Positions 8,001 to 15,332 are shown, counted from the stretch's first letter. The stretch is 21,916 bases of DNA from Nostoc sp. 'Peltigera membranacea cyanobiont' N6 (GCF_002949735.1 NZ_CP026683.1:1-21916), one strand, 5' to 3'. Notes: generated from the letters alone by a model not told the origin. Program-made: numbers and translations.

Positions 8001-8722
8001 AATATGGCTAATGGATTCTCTAAAGCTGGCTCGAAGCCTTTAGCAGGTATGGCAAGCTTTAGAATTGTGCCATCATTTGAACTATTGACCCAGCGATATC
8101 TACCAGTGTCTACAGGATTCCTCAAACGTAATTGCAAGCCAACGATTAAACCCTCATAATTTCTAACTGGAATAAGGTAGCCTGAGTCACTGGCAACTAC
8201 TTGATTGTACCGATTAACCCCAGGTAATCCAGTATGATATTTACCTGTGAGTTTCTGATATTTTTCTACTGATTTAATGCCTGATTGCTCTATTTGGGCT
8301 TCTGTAAAGCCTCTGGCTAGTAAATCAGCTTTATCAATTGGGTGTAGTTCCCGTTCATCTAGAAGCTTTGAGTATTCCTTGTGCCTTAGCTCTGGTGTAA
8401 GAGCTTGGTTAAATTGGTACTCTAGCTCAATTTTCTCTTGTGCCAGTTTCTCAGCTTTTTCCTTGACTCTCTTAATTGCTAATTCTGGATCATGTTGCTG
8501 GTTTTGATGATAAGTGTCTAGTTCAATGGGTTTGAAAATCGACCATAAGCCACTCTTATCTATTCCTAAGCACTTAAAACCGTCGATTACATCAAATTTT
8601 TTGGTATCAGCGTAGGTCATGCAGAGAATCAATTCTTCTTCTACATGAGTCCTACAGTTACCTGTAGTATTTTCACAGACCGGACAAGGATTTTTTCTAT
8701 TGGTTGGGTAAAGGTTGGTCAT
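5051..8722 (-). CDS. CyRepA1-family plasmid replication protein (Toprim-helicase), 1223 aa
   Basis: This is the presumed initiator of replication. The N terminus has a zinc-finger-like set of cysteines (C13, C16, C23, C34), as in primases. Residues ~245-320 form a DUF3854/Toprim-like region, with the acidic motif WIVEGTGAK (E253) and the segment IALDAGDIDN (D306, D309). A P-loop GKAFMGSGKT follows (421-430), then a DEVE Walker B (513-516) and the superfamily-2 motif VI QMSGRLRD (739-746). The C-terminal ~400 residues are helical and unassigned. The order zinc finger, Toprim, helicase matches cyanobacterial CyRepA1 plasmid Rep proteins. A strong GGGAGG site (8732-8737) precedes the ATG. The ATG shares one base with the stop of the upstream 148-aa gene, so the two are coupled. 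Known CyRepA plasmids are circular; use on a hairpin-ended replicon is notable. Confidence 0.85.
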   Translation of the reverse strand: MTNLYPTNRKNPCPVCENTTGNCRTHVEEELILCMTYADTKKFDVIDGFKCLGIDKSGLWSIFKPIELDTYHQNQQHDPELAIKRVKEKAEKLAQEKIELEYQFNQALTPELRHKEYSKLLDERELHPIDKADLLARGFTEAQIEQSGIKSVEKYQKLTGKYHTGLPGVNRYNQVVASDSGYLIPVRNYEGLIVGLQLRLRNPVDTGRYRWVNSSNDGTILKLAIPAKGFEPALENPLAIFKPENPDSIWIVEGTGAKPFLTSQRLNAVVIGAAGGQFLASQNQFEAAIKRAIADYGALPIRIALDAGDIDNSAVRNRWVEVSRFLQQIQYGFEFAWWNQVNKTDCDIDELEDLSKIEFISFEEFLNLKGTKPIFKSPQAFNEKAYQEWELASKFTPNIKLNQKHFEFPNSIPKSGAIIAGKAFMGSGKTHSQLLTIKADNETDGIYSYIVSPRRKLNKQTIKRAKNINLTIYNLKEDSGIELLPGRETNIILCPESFSKLDGYFDGMNIWLDEVESKMPQILSGGTIKGKDQALTFEVLKKAVKTCNNLYLLDANLSDKTVKFFAELAKDKKVVKIDNLYKPERPKPVIIIDCINTNEEVSVHDKSALVNLLLQEQKPFIGTDSQTFAQTLSYLLREEGKAGFVLDSISNEQSWLDLFEIQPELKKYQELLNAKNISLLSYWADLLLEDPNSFFTLFNPDYFIYTTTAESGVSIDLEGFFSCKVLVFFGVIATNNQLQMSGRLRDDSIPTYVYCPERSVIPRSSDFNQQRVEFLTKAVSEAYKALEDDLDATASTVFNFALSRCQNVDEFWTFGTRLKALENFEKSNLRACLSYKLEQMGYKIEIHQAESIKSLKDDLKVKKEMVLSTEAVEIFEAKEFETLEDAEKAKNKSDSIRVKRAVKKTKILFSNPGIEETEIWNCNYIYECYVKDRNWRYNLDKFYLLFNPEISAKKSNADRYFKLTSQFVNKNQIIKDLELNLKGLRTLEIDELIKLLEKGLELHKDSVEVTKIVDLARAKKLFGFRPMPETVDKKENIGFIRVCLSKVGVKLKSTGRAIGEDGVRRQFYSLDFDDFNSQYRQITLQCIGKYFDTWLAEKYDQSAIDWEYSKAHKGERLPNTKDEEQILSNWKPSEPEIIVQPIMSSVETQLITETVIESLPVIEPQQTVVNQAKEIMLATFSPMIRAIAKQIKETGSATAKALQQLTEIELLAVQEAVLEMSAT

Positions 8723-9168
8723 TAGTTACGACCTCCCTTTAACGCTTCAAGCTTACCGGAGGGCTTCAAACGAATTAGAGAACTTACTGGTTTATCAGTA
8801 AGTTTGTCGGTGCAAATCACAAAGCCATTTTCTAATGCTGCAATTGCTACTGAAGGGATACCCAAGAATTCAGCTAATAGATCACCGAAAAAATGTTCTA
8901 TTCGTAGCGGATCGATTACTTCAGGCTGGATCGAGCTTCCTTTAAGCCTTGGCGATATATCTTGAACTGGTTCATGGAATTGAACGGCTAACCAGTTATC
9001 TACCGCAAAAACTCTTCCTATAGCTTCCTGATCGGGAAAGCTCAAAAAATGCTCTAAATGCTCAGATTCTTTATTCTTTCTGGCTTGTAGCCCTAAACGA
9101 TTCCAGAATTGTATTACACCGTAATACTTGCCAGATGGCTTTGAATTATGTGATAATTGACCTAGCAT
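8722..9168 (-). CDS. Hypothetical protein encoded ahead of Rep, 148 aa
   Basis: No family is recognised. The protein is soluble, with a basic N terminus (SHNSKPSGKYYGVIQFWNRL), a beta-rich middle (AVDNWLAVQFHEPV) and a C-terminal part with hydrophobic strands (VAIAALENGFVICTDKL). The stop codon overlaps the rep start by one base, so it is the first gene of a two-gene replication operon and may regulate or assist Rep. Its ribosome binding region (AAGAAG, minus strand, 9174-9181) lies in one arm of a leader hairpin, so translation may be controlled by folding or by antisense RNA. The coding sequence also contains a TAACCAGTTA word at 8989-8998, like the telomere dyads, perhaps by chance. Confidence 0.7.
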   Translation of the reverse strand: MLGQLSHNSKPSGKYYGVIQFWNRLGLQARKNKESEHLEHFLSFPDQEAIGRVFAVDNWLAVQFHEPVQDISPRLKGSSIQPEVIDPLRIEHFFGDLLAEFLGIPSVAIAALENGFVICTDKLTDKPVSSLIRLKPSGKLEALKGGRN

Positions 9169-9172
9169 TTGA

Positions 9173-9215
9173 GCTTCTTTATCCTTCTGATAGGGGATAA
9201 GGAAGCGCTTTTTTT
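9173..9215 (+). terminator. Hairpin plus T7 at the rep leader: plus-strand terminator or RBS-masking stem
   Basis: The arms 9173-9184 and 9195-9206 form a 12-bp stem with one mismatch (wobble) and a 10-base loop. On the plus strand a seven-T run follows at 9209-9215, which is a good intrinsic terminator. No plus-strand gene ends here, so a counter-transcribed RNA against the 148-aa/rep mRNA is a plausible client. In the minus-strand mRNA the same stem would cover the ribosome binding site of the 148-aa gene. Confidence 0.5.
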
Positions 9216-9216
9216 A

Positions 9217-9246
9217 TCTATATGTCTGACGTATTAACTTTGTGAA
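9217..9246 (-). promoter_or_regulatory. Predicted rep operon promoter
   Basis: On the minus strand, TTCACA (9246-9241), an 18-bp spacer and TATAGA (9222-9217) give a plausible promoter. The transcript would start near 9210, placing the leader hairpin at its very 5' end. GTGCTAAC occurs at 9248-9255 and again at 9305-9312 upstream and could be part of an operator or origin. The rest of 9247-9454 shows no gene, and the replication origin may lie here. Confidence 0.4.
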
Positions 9247-9454
9247 CGTGCTAACCTGAAAGAATATTGAAAAAAATTAACTGGTGTCTTTAAGAGACTG
9301 GAAGGTGCTAACGTTTATCAGACGTTGCAAGGTGTTTAAAGGCTAGTCACGAACTAAGCAAACATCAACCGGACAGATTTTTTAAAGGCGCTTTCCTTTT
9401 TGTGGGTATGTATTTAGTTTCGCACGTATAGCAAGCGAAAAACGAACCAACGGA

Positions 9455-10237
9455 CTAGAAGCCAGAAGGCTTACACAGTATGGCTTTAAGCTCTCCTGCA
9501 TGAAAATACGTAGAATCAATTTCCGACTTCTTAAACATAGCTTGGCTTAAAAGTACTTTACCTTTACCTCTCGCTTTTGGAGATAGCACAGTATAAAGCT
9601 GTCCATCTTCACCTTGCTCTACAGGTACAAAGTATGGTGATTCAAGCGCTCTTGTTTCCAGAGACTTGTTTTCAAGAAATTTTTGCCATAATTCTTTAAA
9701 AGCTACAGGTACACTTCTACTTTCAGCCCATTTAATCGAAGCTGTGATTAGATTCCAAGTATGTGGATCTTTATCACGGTTATATGGGTTCTCAAAGCTT
9801 CTTAAGGCTTTATTATGTCCTTGTGTTGCCTTAATCCCTTCCGTCTTGTTTCGACCTTCAGCACACCACAAGATACCTTCAAATAGAATGCCAGCTACCC
9901 AATCAACAGGATTAGAATAGCTTGAAGACTCTGGAAGGGGTTTAAAATGGCAATCTTTAGCCAGATTTGCTATTGACTGTAGTAATTTACCTCTGGCTTT
10001 AAATAGAGGCTCTGATGAGCAAGGTAAAGGTATTTTATGGCTACTATCCCAGGTTAGTTTAATAAACCAGTGTAAATCACTCATTCTAAACAGAGTGTCA
10101 GACATTAAAGCTGCGTCAGAGTTAATAATGGCTAGCCGAAAATCGTTTTCTAGCTTACTAATAAGCAACTTCCAAGAGTTCGGTACTGTACTGGATACAG
10201 GCGCGTTTAGAGGCTCAAATAATTTAGGTTTGGTCAT
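9455..10237 (-). CDS. Hypothetical protein, 260 aa
   Basis: The product is not recognised. It appears globular and mainly helical, rich in Trp (LHWFIKLTWDSS, DPHTWNLITASIKWAESR, FKELWQKFLENK), without Walker, helicase or zinc motifs and without membrane spans. It lies 22 bases downstream of a small RHH gene on the same strand, and the two probably form an operon reading toward the rep operon. A single RHH regulator followed by a larger unknown protein next to rep suggests a plasmid control or segregation pair, but I cannot show it. The ribosome binding site is weak. A 6-bp stem (9418-9423 with 9435-9440) beyond the stop could be a weak terminator. Confidence 0.65.
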   Translation of the reverse strand: MTKPKLFEPLNAPVSSTVPNSWKLLISKLENDFRLAIINSDAALMSDTLFRMSDLHWFIKLTWDSSHKIPLPCSSEPLFKARGKLLQSIANLAKDCHFKPLPESSSYSNPVDWVAGILFEGILWCAEGRNKTEGIKATQGHNKALRSFENPYNRDKDPHTWNLITASIKWAESRSVPVAFKELWQKFLENKSLETRALESPYFVPVEQGEDGQLYTVLSPKARGKGKVLLSQAMFKKSEIDSTYFHAGELKAILCKPSGF

Positions 10238-10259
10238 ACTGTTATAGTGTTTTAAAAAA

Positions 10260-10451
10260 TTAAAGTGTTACATCTTTCTCTTTCTCAATCCACAAGATGA
10301 TTGCTTGTTCCAAGCCTTCACCTAAAGATAATTCTTTTAGTGAGCAAATTGCTTTGAATTTAAGCCCTATCTCCTTTCGGACATCTGTATTCAGTTGAAT
10401 ATAGTTTGGATCATTCCTTTTTGCTGACGACATCTCTATATATTTCTGCAT
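10260..10451 (-). CDS. Small ribbon-helix-helix regulator, 63 aa
   Basis: The segment DPNYIQLNTDVRKEIGLKFK followed by AICSLKELSLGEGLEQAIIL has a strand (YIQLNTDV), a helix, a turn (ELSL) and a second helix, which fits the RHH fold. The start ATG at 10451 has GGAAG seven bases upstream; an internal ATG at 10433 is also possible. The gene is divergent from the HTH operon at 10702. The shared intergenic region holds several GCTAGC-containing dyads, which makes this protein a good candidate for binding them (inference). It is similar in size to the other RHH protein (3718-3876) but not closely alike in sequence. Confidence 0.65.
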   Translation of the reverse strand: MQKYIEMSSAKRNDPNYIQLNTDVRKEIGLKFKAICSLKELSLGEGLEQAIILWIEKEKDVTL

Positions 10452-10492
10452 AATATTTCTTCCAGTTTACTCCAATCATGTTAAAGAAAAAT

Positions 10493-10664
10493 ATTGCTAG
10501 ATTGCTAGCATTTATTCCTTCTCGTATGCTAGCATGATAAAAAGCAATCAGCCAATAATAAGACACTGATTACCGTCCTACGAGTACCCCAACGACTTAC
10601 ACAGTAAGGGGTTTAGCGATTAGGAGCGACATTGTGATGTGTACTTATTCTGATTGCTAGCTAG
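10493..10664. promoter_or_regulatory. Divergent control region with four GCTAG repeats
   Basis: The 250-bp gap between the RHH gene (minus) and the HTH operon (plus) has ATTGCTAG (10493-10500), ATTGCTAGCAT (10501-10511), the perfect palindrome ATGCTAGCAT (10526-10535) and ATTGCTAGCTAG (10653-10664). A possible plus-strand promoter, TTGCTA-N17-TATGCT (10502-10530), overlaps two of them. A short hairpin CTTAC-ACA-GTAAG lies near 10600. The arrangement suggests cooperative repressor binding that controls both directions. Confidence 0.5.
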
Positions 10665-10701
10665 TTAATATCTGATTCACATTGATTACTGTAGTAAACC
10701 C

Positions 10702-11070
10702 ATGAAACCTAGACGGAGCAAACATTCTACCGATTTAGATTTATTTATTGATTTTCCAGCCACCAAGACACATTTAGCTGAAGTCTTAGGCGTTAGCCGC
10801 TCAACCTTGGTCACTTGGGAGAATATAGCTTTTTGGCGTATTGAAGCTTTCAGAAATGCTTACCCGAAAGCCCATGACGGAAGCCTAGACCGTGAATCGC
10901 CTTTATCACCGTATCAAGCATGGATTTTGAGCCGTGTAGGGCGGTTAATGGCACAGCTACGACGGTCTGAACGAGTCAAAGGATATATAGCCAAAAATTC
11001 TAACGACTTCTCTAGATTCAAGTATCAGCAAGCATTCCAGCAATTACAAAAATTACAAAAAGGAGCTTAA
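10702..11070 (+). CDS. Helix-turn-helix DNA-binding protein, 122 aa
   Basis: Residues ~20-45 (ATKTHLAEVLGVSRSTLVTW) form a clear helix-turn-helix with a Gly turn (VLGVSRSTL), resembling MerR/Xre-like or excisionase-like heads. The rest is basic and helical, including RVGRLMAQLRRSERVKGYI and a Gln-rich C terminus. It is the first gene of a long plus-strand block and is probably its regulator, or a DNA-organising protein of the element. No obvious Shine-Dalgarno precedes the ATG. The next gene follows after three bases and its AAAAGGAG site lies in the end of this one, so the pair is coupled. Function beyond DNA binding is not assignable. Confidence 0.65.
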   Translation: MKPRRSKHSTDLDLFIDFPATKTHLAEVLGVSRSTLVTWENIAFWRIEAFRNAYPKAHDGSLDRESPLSPYQAWILSRVGRLMAQLRRSERVKGYIAKNSNDFSRFKYQQAFQQLQKLQKGA

Positions 11071-11073
11071 ATC

Positions 11074-11694
11074 ATGGTCGCACGTAAAAAATCGACAGTA
11101 ACAGCAGACACAATCAGTATTCACGACGCTTGCTTAAAGTACATGACCACGGAACAGAGCTTGAGACTTGCTTTAAGCTCTGTTCGCCCTGATGATTTCG
11201 ACACTGTAAAGGCAATTTCAGAAGCGGATTTAGAAGCGATTGCCTCCAATTTCCAGCCGAAACTGCCTAGCAACACCTTAGAGTTAGCTGAAAATTTACA
11301 AAATTCAACACAGCAAGAACCTGATCAGGTATCTGAAAGCAATTTACAGGTATCTAAGCCGACACAAAACCTAACAAGCCCTACACAATCGACTAACGCC
11401 CAACTCTCTCTAATCGAGCAACTGACCAAGCAAGCCGAACAGGAAATACAGCTAGTCGATGCTATCTCACAAGTAAAAAACCAAATCATTCTCAATAATT
11501 TGGCTGTTCGTGAGTCTGAATTGACAGAGCAGGTTAATCAGCGCTGGCTTAATCAAAAACAAGGTTATTTAGGGTCAATTCGTGGTTTGGCTGATTTAGC
11601 ACAGCAAAAGCCAGAAGTTAGTACCGACGATACCAACTTAACCCAAGAGATTGATCAGATTTTAGGTGATCTCGAAAAAAAGTTGATCGTGTAA
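11074..11694 (+). CDS. Hypothetical Gln/Ser/Thr-rich protein, 206 aa
   Basis: There is no recognisable family. Residues ~15-65 form a helical domain (SIHDACLKYMTTEQSLRLAL). Residues ~70-110 are low-complexity, Gln/Ser/Thr/Pro-rich and probably disordered. Residues ~110-205 are helical and acidic, with coiled-coil potential (LIEQLTKQAEQEIQLVDAIS). There is no membrane segment. AAAAGGAG (11057-11065) eight bases before the ATG fixes the start. It may be a linker or adaptor within the system encoded by this operon; this is a guess from composition and context. Confidence 0.65.
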   Translation: MVARKKSTVTADTISIHDACLKYMTTEQSLRLALSSVRPDDFDTVKAISEADLEAIASNFQPKLPSNTLELAENLQNSTQQEPDQVSESNLQVSKPTQNLTSPTQSTNAQLSLIEQLTKQAEQEIQLVDAISQVKNQIILNNLAVRESELTEQVNQRWLNQKQGYLGSIRGLADLAQQKPEVSTDDTNLTQEIDQILGDLEKKLIV

Positions 11695-11773
11695 GCGTTT
11701 TAAATCTCTTACTGTTCCCACTTGATTTACTGAATTGGCTGCTAAAAACTTTAGTTACTCTGGTTTTTTAAAT

Positions 11774-11974
11774 ATGACTAACGAACAAATCAAAGCAATT
11801 ATCAAAGGCTGTGAAGCATCACTACAAATGGTTTTGAGTGATTCTAGTTATCAGCAATTTCAACAGAATGAACACTTTACAACAAACAACGATTTGACCC
11901 TTGGTGATGCTATTCAAGCGCTAAATGAAGTGTTAGAGGGTATCAGCACAGTTGAATATTTTGAAGGCAATTAA
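11774..11974 (+). CDS. Small hypothetical protein, 66 aa
   Basis: The reading frame opens at TTG 11735, but the ATG at 11774 is the more ordinary start (MTNEQIKAIIKGCEASLQMV). Neither has a good ribosome binding site. The product is a small, acidic, helical protein ending in EVLEGISTVEYFEGN. It is not recognised and has no membrane span. It follows the 206-aa gene by about 80 bases on the same strand. A hairpin (11984-11992 with 12010-12018) separates it from the next small gene. Confidence 0.5.
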   Translation: MTNEQIKAIIKGCEASLQMVLSDSSYQQFQQNEHFTTNNDLTLGDAIQALNEVLEGISTVEYFEGN

Positions 11975-11983
11975 AACTTTTAA

Positions 11984-12018
11984 CAACTGCGTTCGCCCTG
12001 AGAAAGTTTACGCAGTTG
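11984..12018. promoter_or_regulatory. Hairpin between two small genes
   Basis: CAACTGCGT (11984-11992) and ACGCAGTTG (12010-12018) form a perfect 9-bp stem with a 17-base loop and no following T run. It could protect or process the operon mRNA or weakly terminate it. Its start word GTTCGCCCTGA also occurs at 11179-11189 in the 206-aa gene. Confidence 0.4.
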
Positions 12019-12049
12019 CCAACAATCCAACCTACACAAGGAATGAATC

Positions 12050-12205
12050 ATGCAAAAGATCATAGCAGCTTTAATCATTATTAACACGCTTGGAAGCTTT
12101 TTTACTACTATTGGCGATTTAGTAGCGATCAAAGATGTACAAGCCACTACGGTACAGCCTGAACAACCAGAACAACCAAAACATCGCGGTGATGGAAGGC
12201 GCTAA
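12050..12205 (+). CDS. Small membrane protein, 51 aa
   Basis: The frame opens with MQKIIAALIIINTLGSFFTT, one hydrophobic helix (~residues 3-20). It continues with a short polar stretch (DLVAIKDVQ) and ends in a Pro/Gln repeat (QPEQPEQPK) and a basic tail (HRGDGRR). AAGGA at 12038-12042 lies seven bases before the ATG, which strongly supports translation. The stop is four bases before the next gene's ATG. A tiny single-span protein inside an operon that also encodes a membrane-anchored ATPase suggests a membrane component of the same system. A signal-peptide reading is possible but there is no clear cleavage site. Confidence 0.65.
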   Translation: MQKIIAALIIINTLGSFFTTIGDLVAIKDVQATTVQPEQPEQPKHRGDGRR

Positions 12206-12208
12206 AAA

Positions 12209-12397
12209 ATGGATGAATTAACTAACCAGATTACACAAGCTAAAACGGATGAGAAAGAGCTAAACCAAGTACTAAAAAAATATGACCTTGATGAAGAATT
12301 AGCGCTCGAATTCAGTGAAATAGACAAAGCCTTTCATCAGTTACAAATCCGCTACCAATCCCTTGTAAACACTCGAAAATTCTTTAATCAACAATAA
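12209..12397 (+). CDS. Small coiled-coil protein, 62 aa
   Basis: The protein is almost entirely helical and highly charged (MDELTNQITQAKTDEKELNQ, then LALEFSEIDKAFHQLQIRYQ) and should form a coiled coil. It has no Cys, membrane span or known motif. It starts four bases after the previous stop, with GGAAGG (12194-12199) inside the previous gene, and the following gene begins two bases after its stop. Tight packing supports one operon. It may pair with the coiled coils of the neighbouring proteins (inference). Confidence 0.6.
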   Translation: MDELTNQITQAKTDEKELNQVLKKYDLDEELALEFSEIDKAFHQLQIRYQSLVNTRKFFNQQ

Positions 12398-12398
12398 C

Positions 12399-13070
12399 AT
12401 GGCAAAAATTGACACTACAAAAGCAGCCGCGAAAGCTGTCGCTGAAAAGCTAGCTAAAAGAAACACAAATAATTCGGCATCTAGCACATCTGCAACTGTT
12501 TCTAATAATTCTACAGTTATTACAGACAAACACATCCCTGGCTTACTAACTCTTACACCCGACTTGATACCGGGAATGATGCCAGCTTTTAAACCAGAAG
12601 ATTACCGTATAAATGACCCTTTAAATCCTCCTGAAACTCTCCCACAAGCCAGCCAAAGCCAGCTTGATAAAGGTATGAGAATCTATGAAGGTGCTACAAG
12701 AGCATTGAAGCTTACAGGAGCCGCGCTTGACCTTACACGCGAGAAATTTACTGTAATTGGTAAGCATTCCAAGGCTTTTGGTGCTGGCATTCAAGCGGCT
12801 ACTGAGATTGAGAAAGTCAAAGGTAACTATCTAGACTATGCGAATCAAAAAGAAGTTACTACCCAAAAATCAGTTGTCTTGGATGTCAGCCAAGTTAAAA
12901 CAGTTGCAGATAGAAACATTGCGATTCATAGCAAAGATGAACTAAATCAAAAACTGTTGCAAGCCCAAATAAAAGCCGAAGATTTACGACTAAGAACTGT
13001 TGAGTCACAAGGAAAGCTTGCAAGCTTTAAAGCACAGTTAGGCGATTATCTGGAAGTCAAAGCTAATTAA
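12399..13070 (+). CDS. Hypothetical protein, 223 aa
   Basis: The function is not recognised. Residues 1-30 are Ala/Lys-rich and helical (MAKIDTTKAAAKAVAEKLAK), followed by a Ser/Thr/Asn-rich linker and a Pro-rich part (residues ~45-85; LLTLTPDLIPGMMPAFKPED). A helical C-terminal half ends in a Gln-rich coiled coil (LNQKLLQAQIKAEDLRLRTV). A Gly/Ala segment (LTGAALDLTREKFTVIGKHS) is moderately hydrophobic but not a clear membrane span. It is the last gene before a strong terminator, so it closes the first transcription unit of the plus-strand block. The modular, partly disordered layout suggests a structural or scaffold protein. Confidence 0.65.
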   Translation: MAKIDTTKAAAKAVAEKLAKRNTNNSASSTSATVSNNSTVITDKHIPGLLTLTPDLIPGMMPAFKPEDYRINDPLNPPETLPQASQSQLDKGMRIYEGATRALKLTGAALDLTREKFTVIGKHSKAFGAGIQAATEIEKVKGNYLDYANQKEVTTQKSVVLDVSQVKTVADRNIAIHSKDELNQKLLQAQIKAEDLRLRTVESQGKLASFKAQLGDYLEVKAN

Positions 13071-13080
13071 GCTCAGGATG

Positions 13081-13118
13081 TACTTGGCTAGTTCTAAAAA
13101 AATAGCCAAGTATTTTTT
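13081..13118 (+). terminator. Rho-independent terminator
   Basis: TACTTGGCTA (13081-13090) pairs perfectly with TAGCCAAGTA (13103-13112), and six T residues follow (13113-13118). It lies between the 223-aa gene and the ATPase gene, so the ATPase unit must be read by partial read-through or from a promoter hidden in this short gap. Confidence 0.88.
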
Positions 13119-13147
13119 ATTTCATTCTATACACTCACTTGAAAAAT

Positions 13148-15328
13148 ATGAAACTTTCTCCACTGTCTCAAAAATTAGGTTTATCTGCTTTTGGTTTGTG
13201 TGTTGGCTTGGCAATCGCTTCTAGTGGCTTCAAAACCAATACAGCCAAGCTAATCTCTATACTTGGCTTAGGAGCATTACCAGCAAGTTTTATAACTTAT
13301 CTAGTCACAGATTCCAAGTCTCAAAAGCTGCTAAACGATGCTGAAAATAAGAACAAAAAAGCAGGTGAAACACTAACTAAAGTTCTTCGAGAGTTCGACA
13401 CTTGCAAGTCAAAGTTAGCTAACGTCAGTACCCAGCTAGAATCCTTGAAAGATGAACTCAAGGAAGCTCGAAGCACTATAAACGCTTTAGGTCACAACAA
13501 ACTAGAGAATACGGGTTTAATAGCCCAACTGCAAGCCAAGTTAAATCAATTAACTATTCAAACTCGAAAAGATGCCCAACGCATTGAATATCTAGAAAGT
13601 GAGACTGAGCAATGGGAATTCAACTTTAAATCTCAAGTAGAAACTGAATCTAACAGACGTTTTCAGGTTGCTAAAACCAACGAATTAGAAAAAATTTATA
13701 CTGAGCATGACTTAATCACCCAGGAAGCAATGCAGTTATTTAGCAGGTTGCAAAACTGGAGTGAGAAAGTAGCACACGGACATCAAAGCAAAGCTGAAAT
13801 TATCAAGAGTTTAGCGAGTAGCTACAACGATAATTTAGATGAAATCAATCAATCTGTGGATCAAGAGCGCGAAAACTATCTAGAACAGATTGAACTGCTT
13901 AATATGCGTGTTGGTCAGCTACAGCACGAATTGCAAGGCGATTTAGTGGAACCCGTGTATGGTGACTTTGGCTTTGATATCAACGGTAAAATTGCCAACG
14001 AAATAGCCCGTAACCTGTTTAGTGATATCAGGCTAGCTTTGAGCGTTAAAGGCTTCCAGATTAAGCCTGACGGCGTTGTAGACATTGGTTATGGGTATTC
14101 GCGCTCTGTACATCCCAAAGCCGTTGTAGAAGCGATTCTAAAGCACTCTGAGACAATTGCTAAAAAGCTGGGATTATTCAAAATAACAAGCGTTCGCAAG
14201 TTAGAAGTAACCGACTGTATTGTGGTCAGTTACCGTATGGAGCCAGCTATTAAAGCAGATGAAATTAAGTTGATGGTTGGAACTCCTGACGAATTTATCA
14301 ACTATGTAGTCAGTCATCCTATCCGCTATCGGCTGATTGCAGATCCAGGTGTGGGTAAAACGCCTACAACAGCCGTAATGCTTTCGGAAATAGTTAAAGC
14401 TGGTTGCACTCGTGGCAATACTGGCAAGGGTGAAAGAGTTAAAAATACTCTGGTTACTGTAAGTTATCCCGGTGCTGTTGGTTCACTCAAAGATAGCAAC
14501 TATCCTTTAGAACCTTTCCTAAAGTATGGAGACACAACAGCCGCTATTAAATCCTTTGATGATTGCCTAGACGATGGAAATTTTAGAGTTAAAAACCCCA
14601 CATTTGCTGCTAACTTTTTTCAAATTTGGGCATGGGATGAATTAGATAATACTCTAAATTCTTGCTCTGAACCTTACGCGGCAGGTGAAAATCTTAAGAA
14701 GATTCTAAAACAGTTTGGTCATAATAACATCGGTTGGATTGTGTCGGGTCAATCGGTGATGACTAAACAAATCCCAGGTTTTACGAATGATGACAGAAGT
14801 TTATTTACTGAAATAATCATCGGCATTCCCAAAATTAGACATTATCTAAATACCTATGGCAAAGGTAAGAATAGTGAGTCTAACTTGGCTAAGTTGACTC
14901 GTAACTTAGATGCTATAGAGGAATATATCGATCATAAAAACGAGTTAGTAACCGACGATGCCAGATTATTAAGAGTAGCCTTAGTAGTCGATTCTCGCTC
15001 ACCTAAGCTTTACTTTTTACCTAATCTCGATAAAGTCAGTTTCAACTATCAAGAAATAGAGGAGACAAAGCGACTGGCAAGGCTTGCCAAGTCCCCTGGC
15101 ACAATTGGCAACGGGCTAGAGACTGAAAGCCCAAAGCCTTATACAGTAAGCAATGCTCAAATGGTAAGCTTGCCACCAAAAACGACTATAGAGGGTAGCT
15201 GCCAATCTGACACAAGTCCCCACTGTCCCCACTGTGGAAGCGCAAATTTAAAGCTACAAAATGATGATAGATATCGCTGTTTAGACTGCAAAAAGCGCAC
15301 AGTTAGTAATAAGATTATCTGGAAATAA
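13148..15328 (+). CDS. Membrane-anchored coiled-coil P-loop ATPase with C-terminal zinc ribbon, 726 aa
   Basis: From the ATG at 13148 (a TTG three codons earlier is the alternative) the protein has two N-terminal hydrophobic segments (about 10-26 and 34-52). Long coiled coils follow (about 56-260). A P-loop ATPase core comes next, with Walker A ADPGVGKT (398-405), Walker B QIWAWDELD with D497-E498, and SGQS with Q535, which could be the conserved Gln of HerA/FtsK/VirD4-type motors. A C-terminal zinc ribbon has C693, C696, C711 and C714. This layout fits a membrane-tethered DNA motor or a large DNA-anchoring ATPase for transfer, segregation or telomere tethering. None is proven, and Zot-like or AAA ATPases remain possible. 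It is the largest gene of the plus-strand block and sits next to the GIY-YIG and resolvase genes. Confidence 0.7.
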   Translation: MKLSPLSQKLGLSAFGLCVGLAIASSGFKTNTAKLISILGLGALPASFITYLVTDSKSQKLLNDAENKNKKAGETLTKVLREFDTCKSKLANVSTQLESLKDELKEARSTINALGHNKLENTGLIAQLQAKLNQLTIQTRKDAQRIEYLESETEQWEFNFKSQVETESNRRFQVAKTNELEKIYTEHDLITQEAMQLFSRLQNWSEKVAHGHQSKAEIIKSLASSYNDNLDEINQSVDQERENYLEQIELLNMRVGQLQHELQGDLVEPVYGDFGFDINGKIANEIARNLFSDIRLALSVKGFQIKPDGVVDIGYGYSRSVHPKAVVEAILKHSETIAKKLGLFKITSVRKLEVTDCIVVSYRMEPAIKADEIKLMVGTPDEFINYVVSHPIRYRLIADPGVGKTPTTAVMLSEIVKAGCTRGNTGKGERVKNTLVTVSYPGAVGSLKDSNYPLEPFLKYGDTTAAIKSFDDCLDDGNFRVKNPTFAANFFQIWAWDELDNTLNSCSEPYAAGENLKKILKQFGHNNIGWIVSGQSVMTKQIPGFTNDDRSLFTEIIIGIPKIRHYLNTYGKGKNSESNLAKLTRNLDAIEEYIDHKNELVTDDARLLRVALVVDSRSPKLYFLPNLDKVSFNYQEIEETKRLARLAKSPGTIGNGLETESPKPYTVSNAQMVSLPPKTTIEGSCQSDTSPHCPHCGSANLKLQNDDRYRCLDCKKRTVSNKIIWK

Positions 15329-15332
15329 ATAT

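Noticed and set aside
5982..8507. Several open frames on the plus strand within the rep gene
   Set aside because: They are antisense to the long, motif-bearing Rep frame, have no ribosome binding sites and resemble no protein family.
8989..8998. TAACCAGTTA inside the 148-aa gene, and another at 17233-17242 inside the resolvase gene
   Set aside because: Both are single copies in coding sequence; the second lies in a repetitive Asn-Gln-Leu coding tract. Chance is sufficient.
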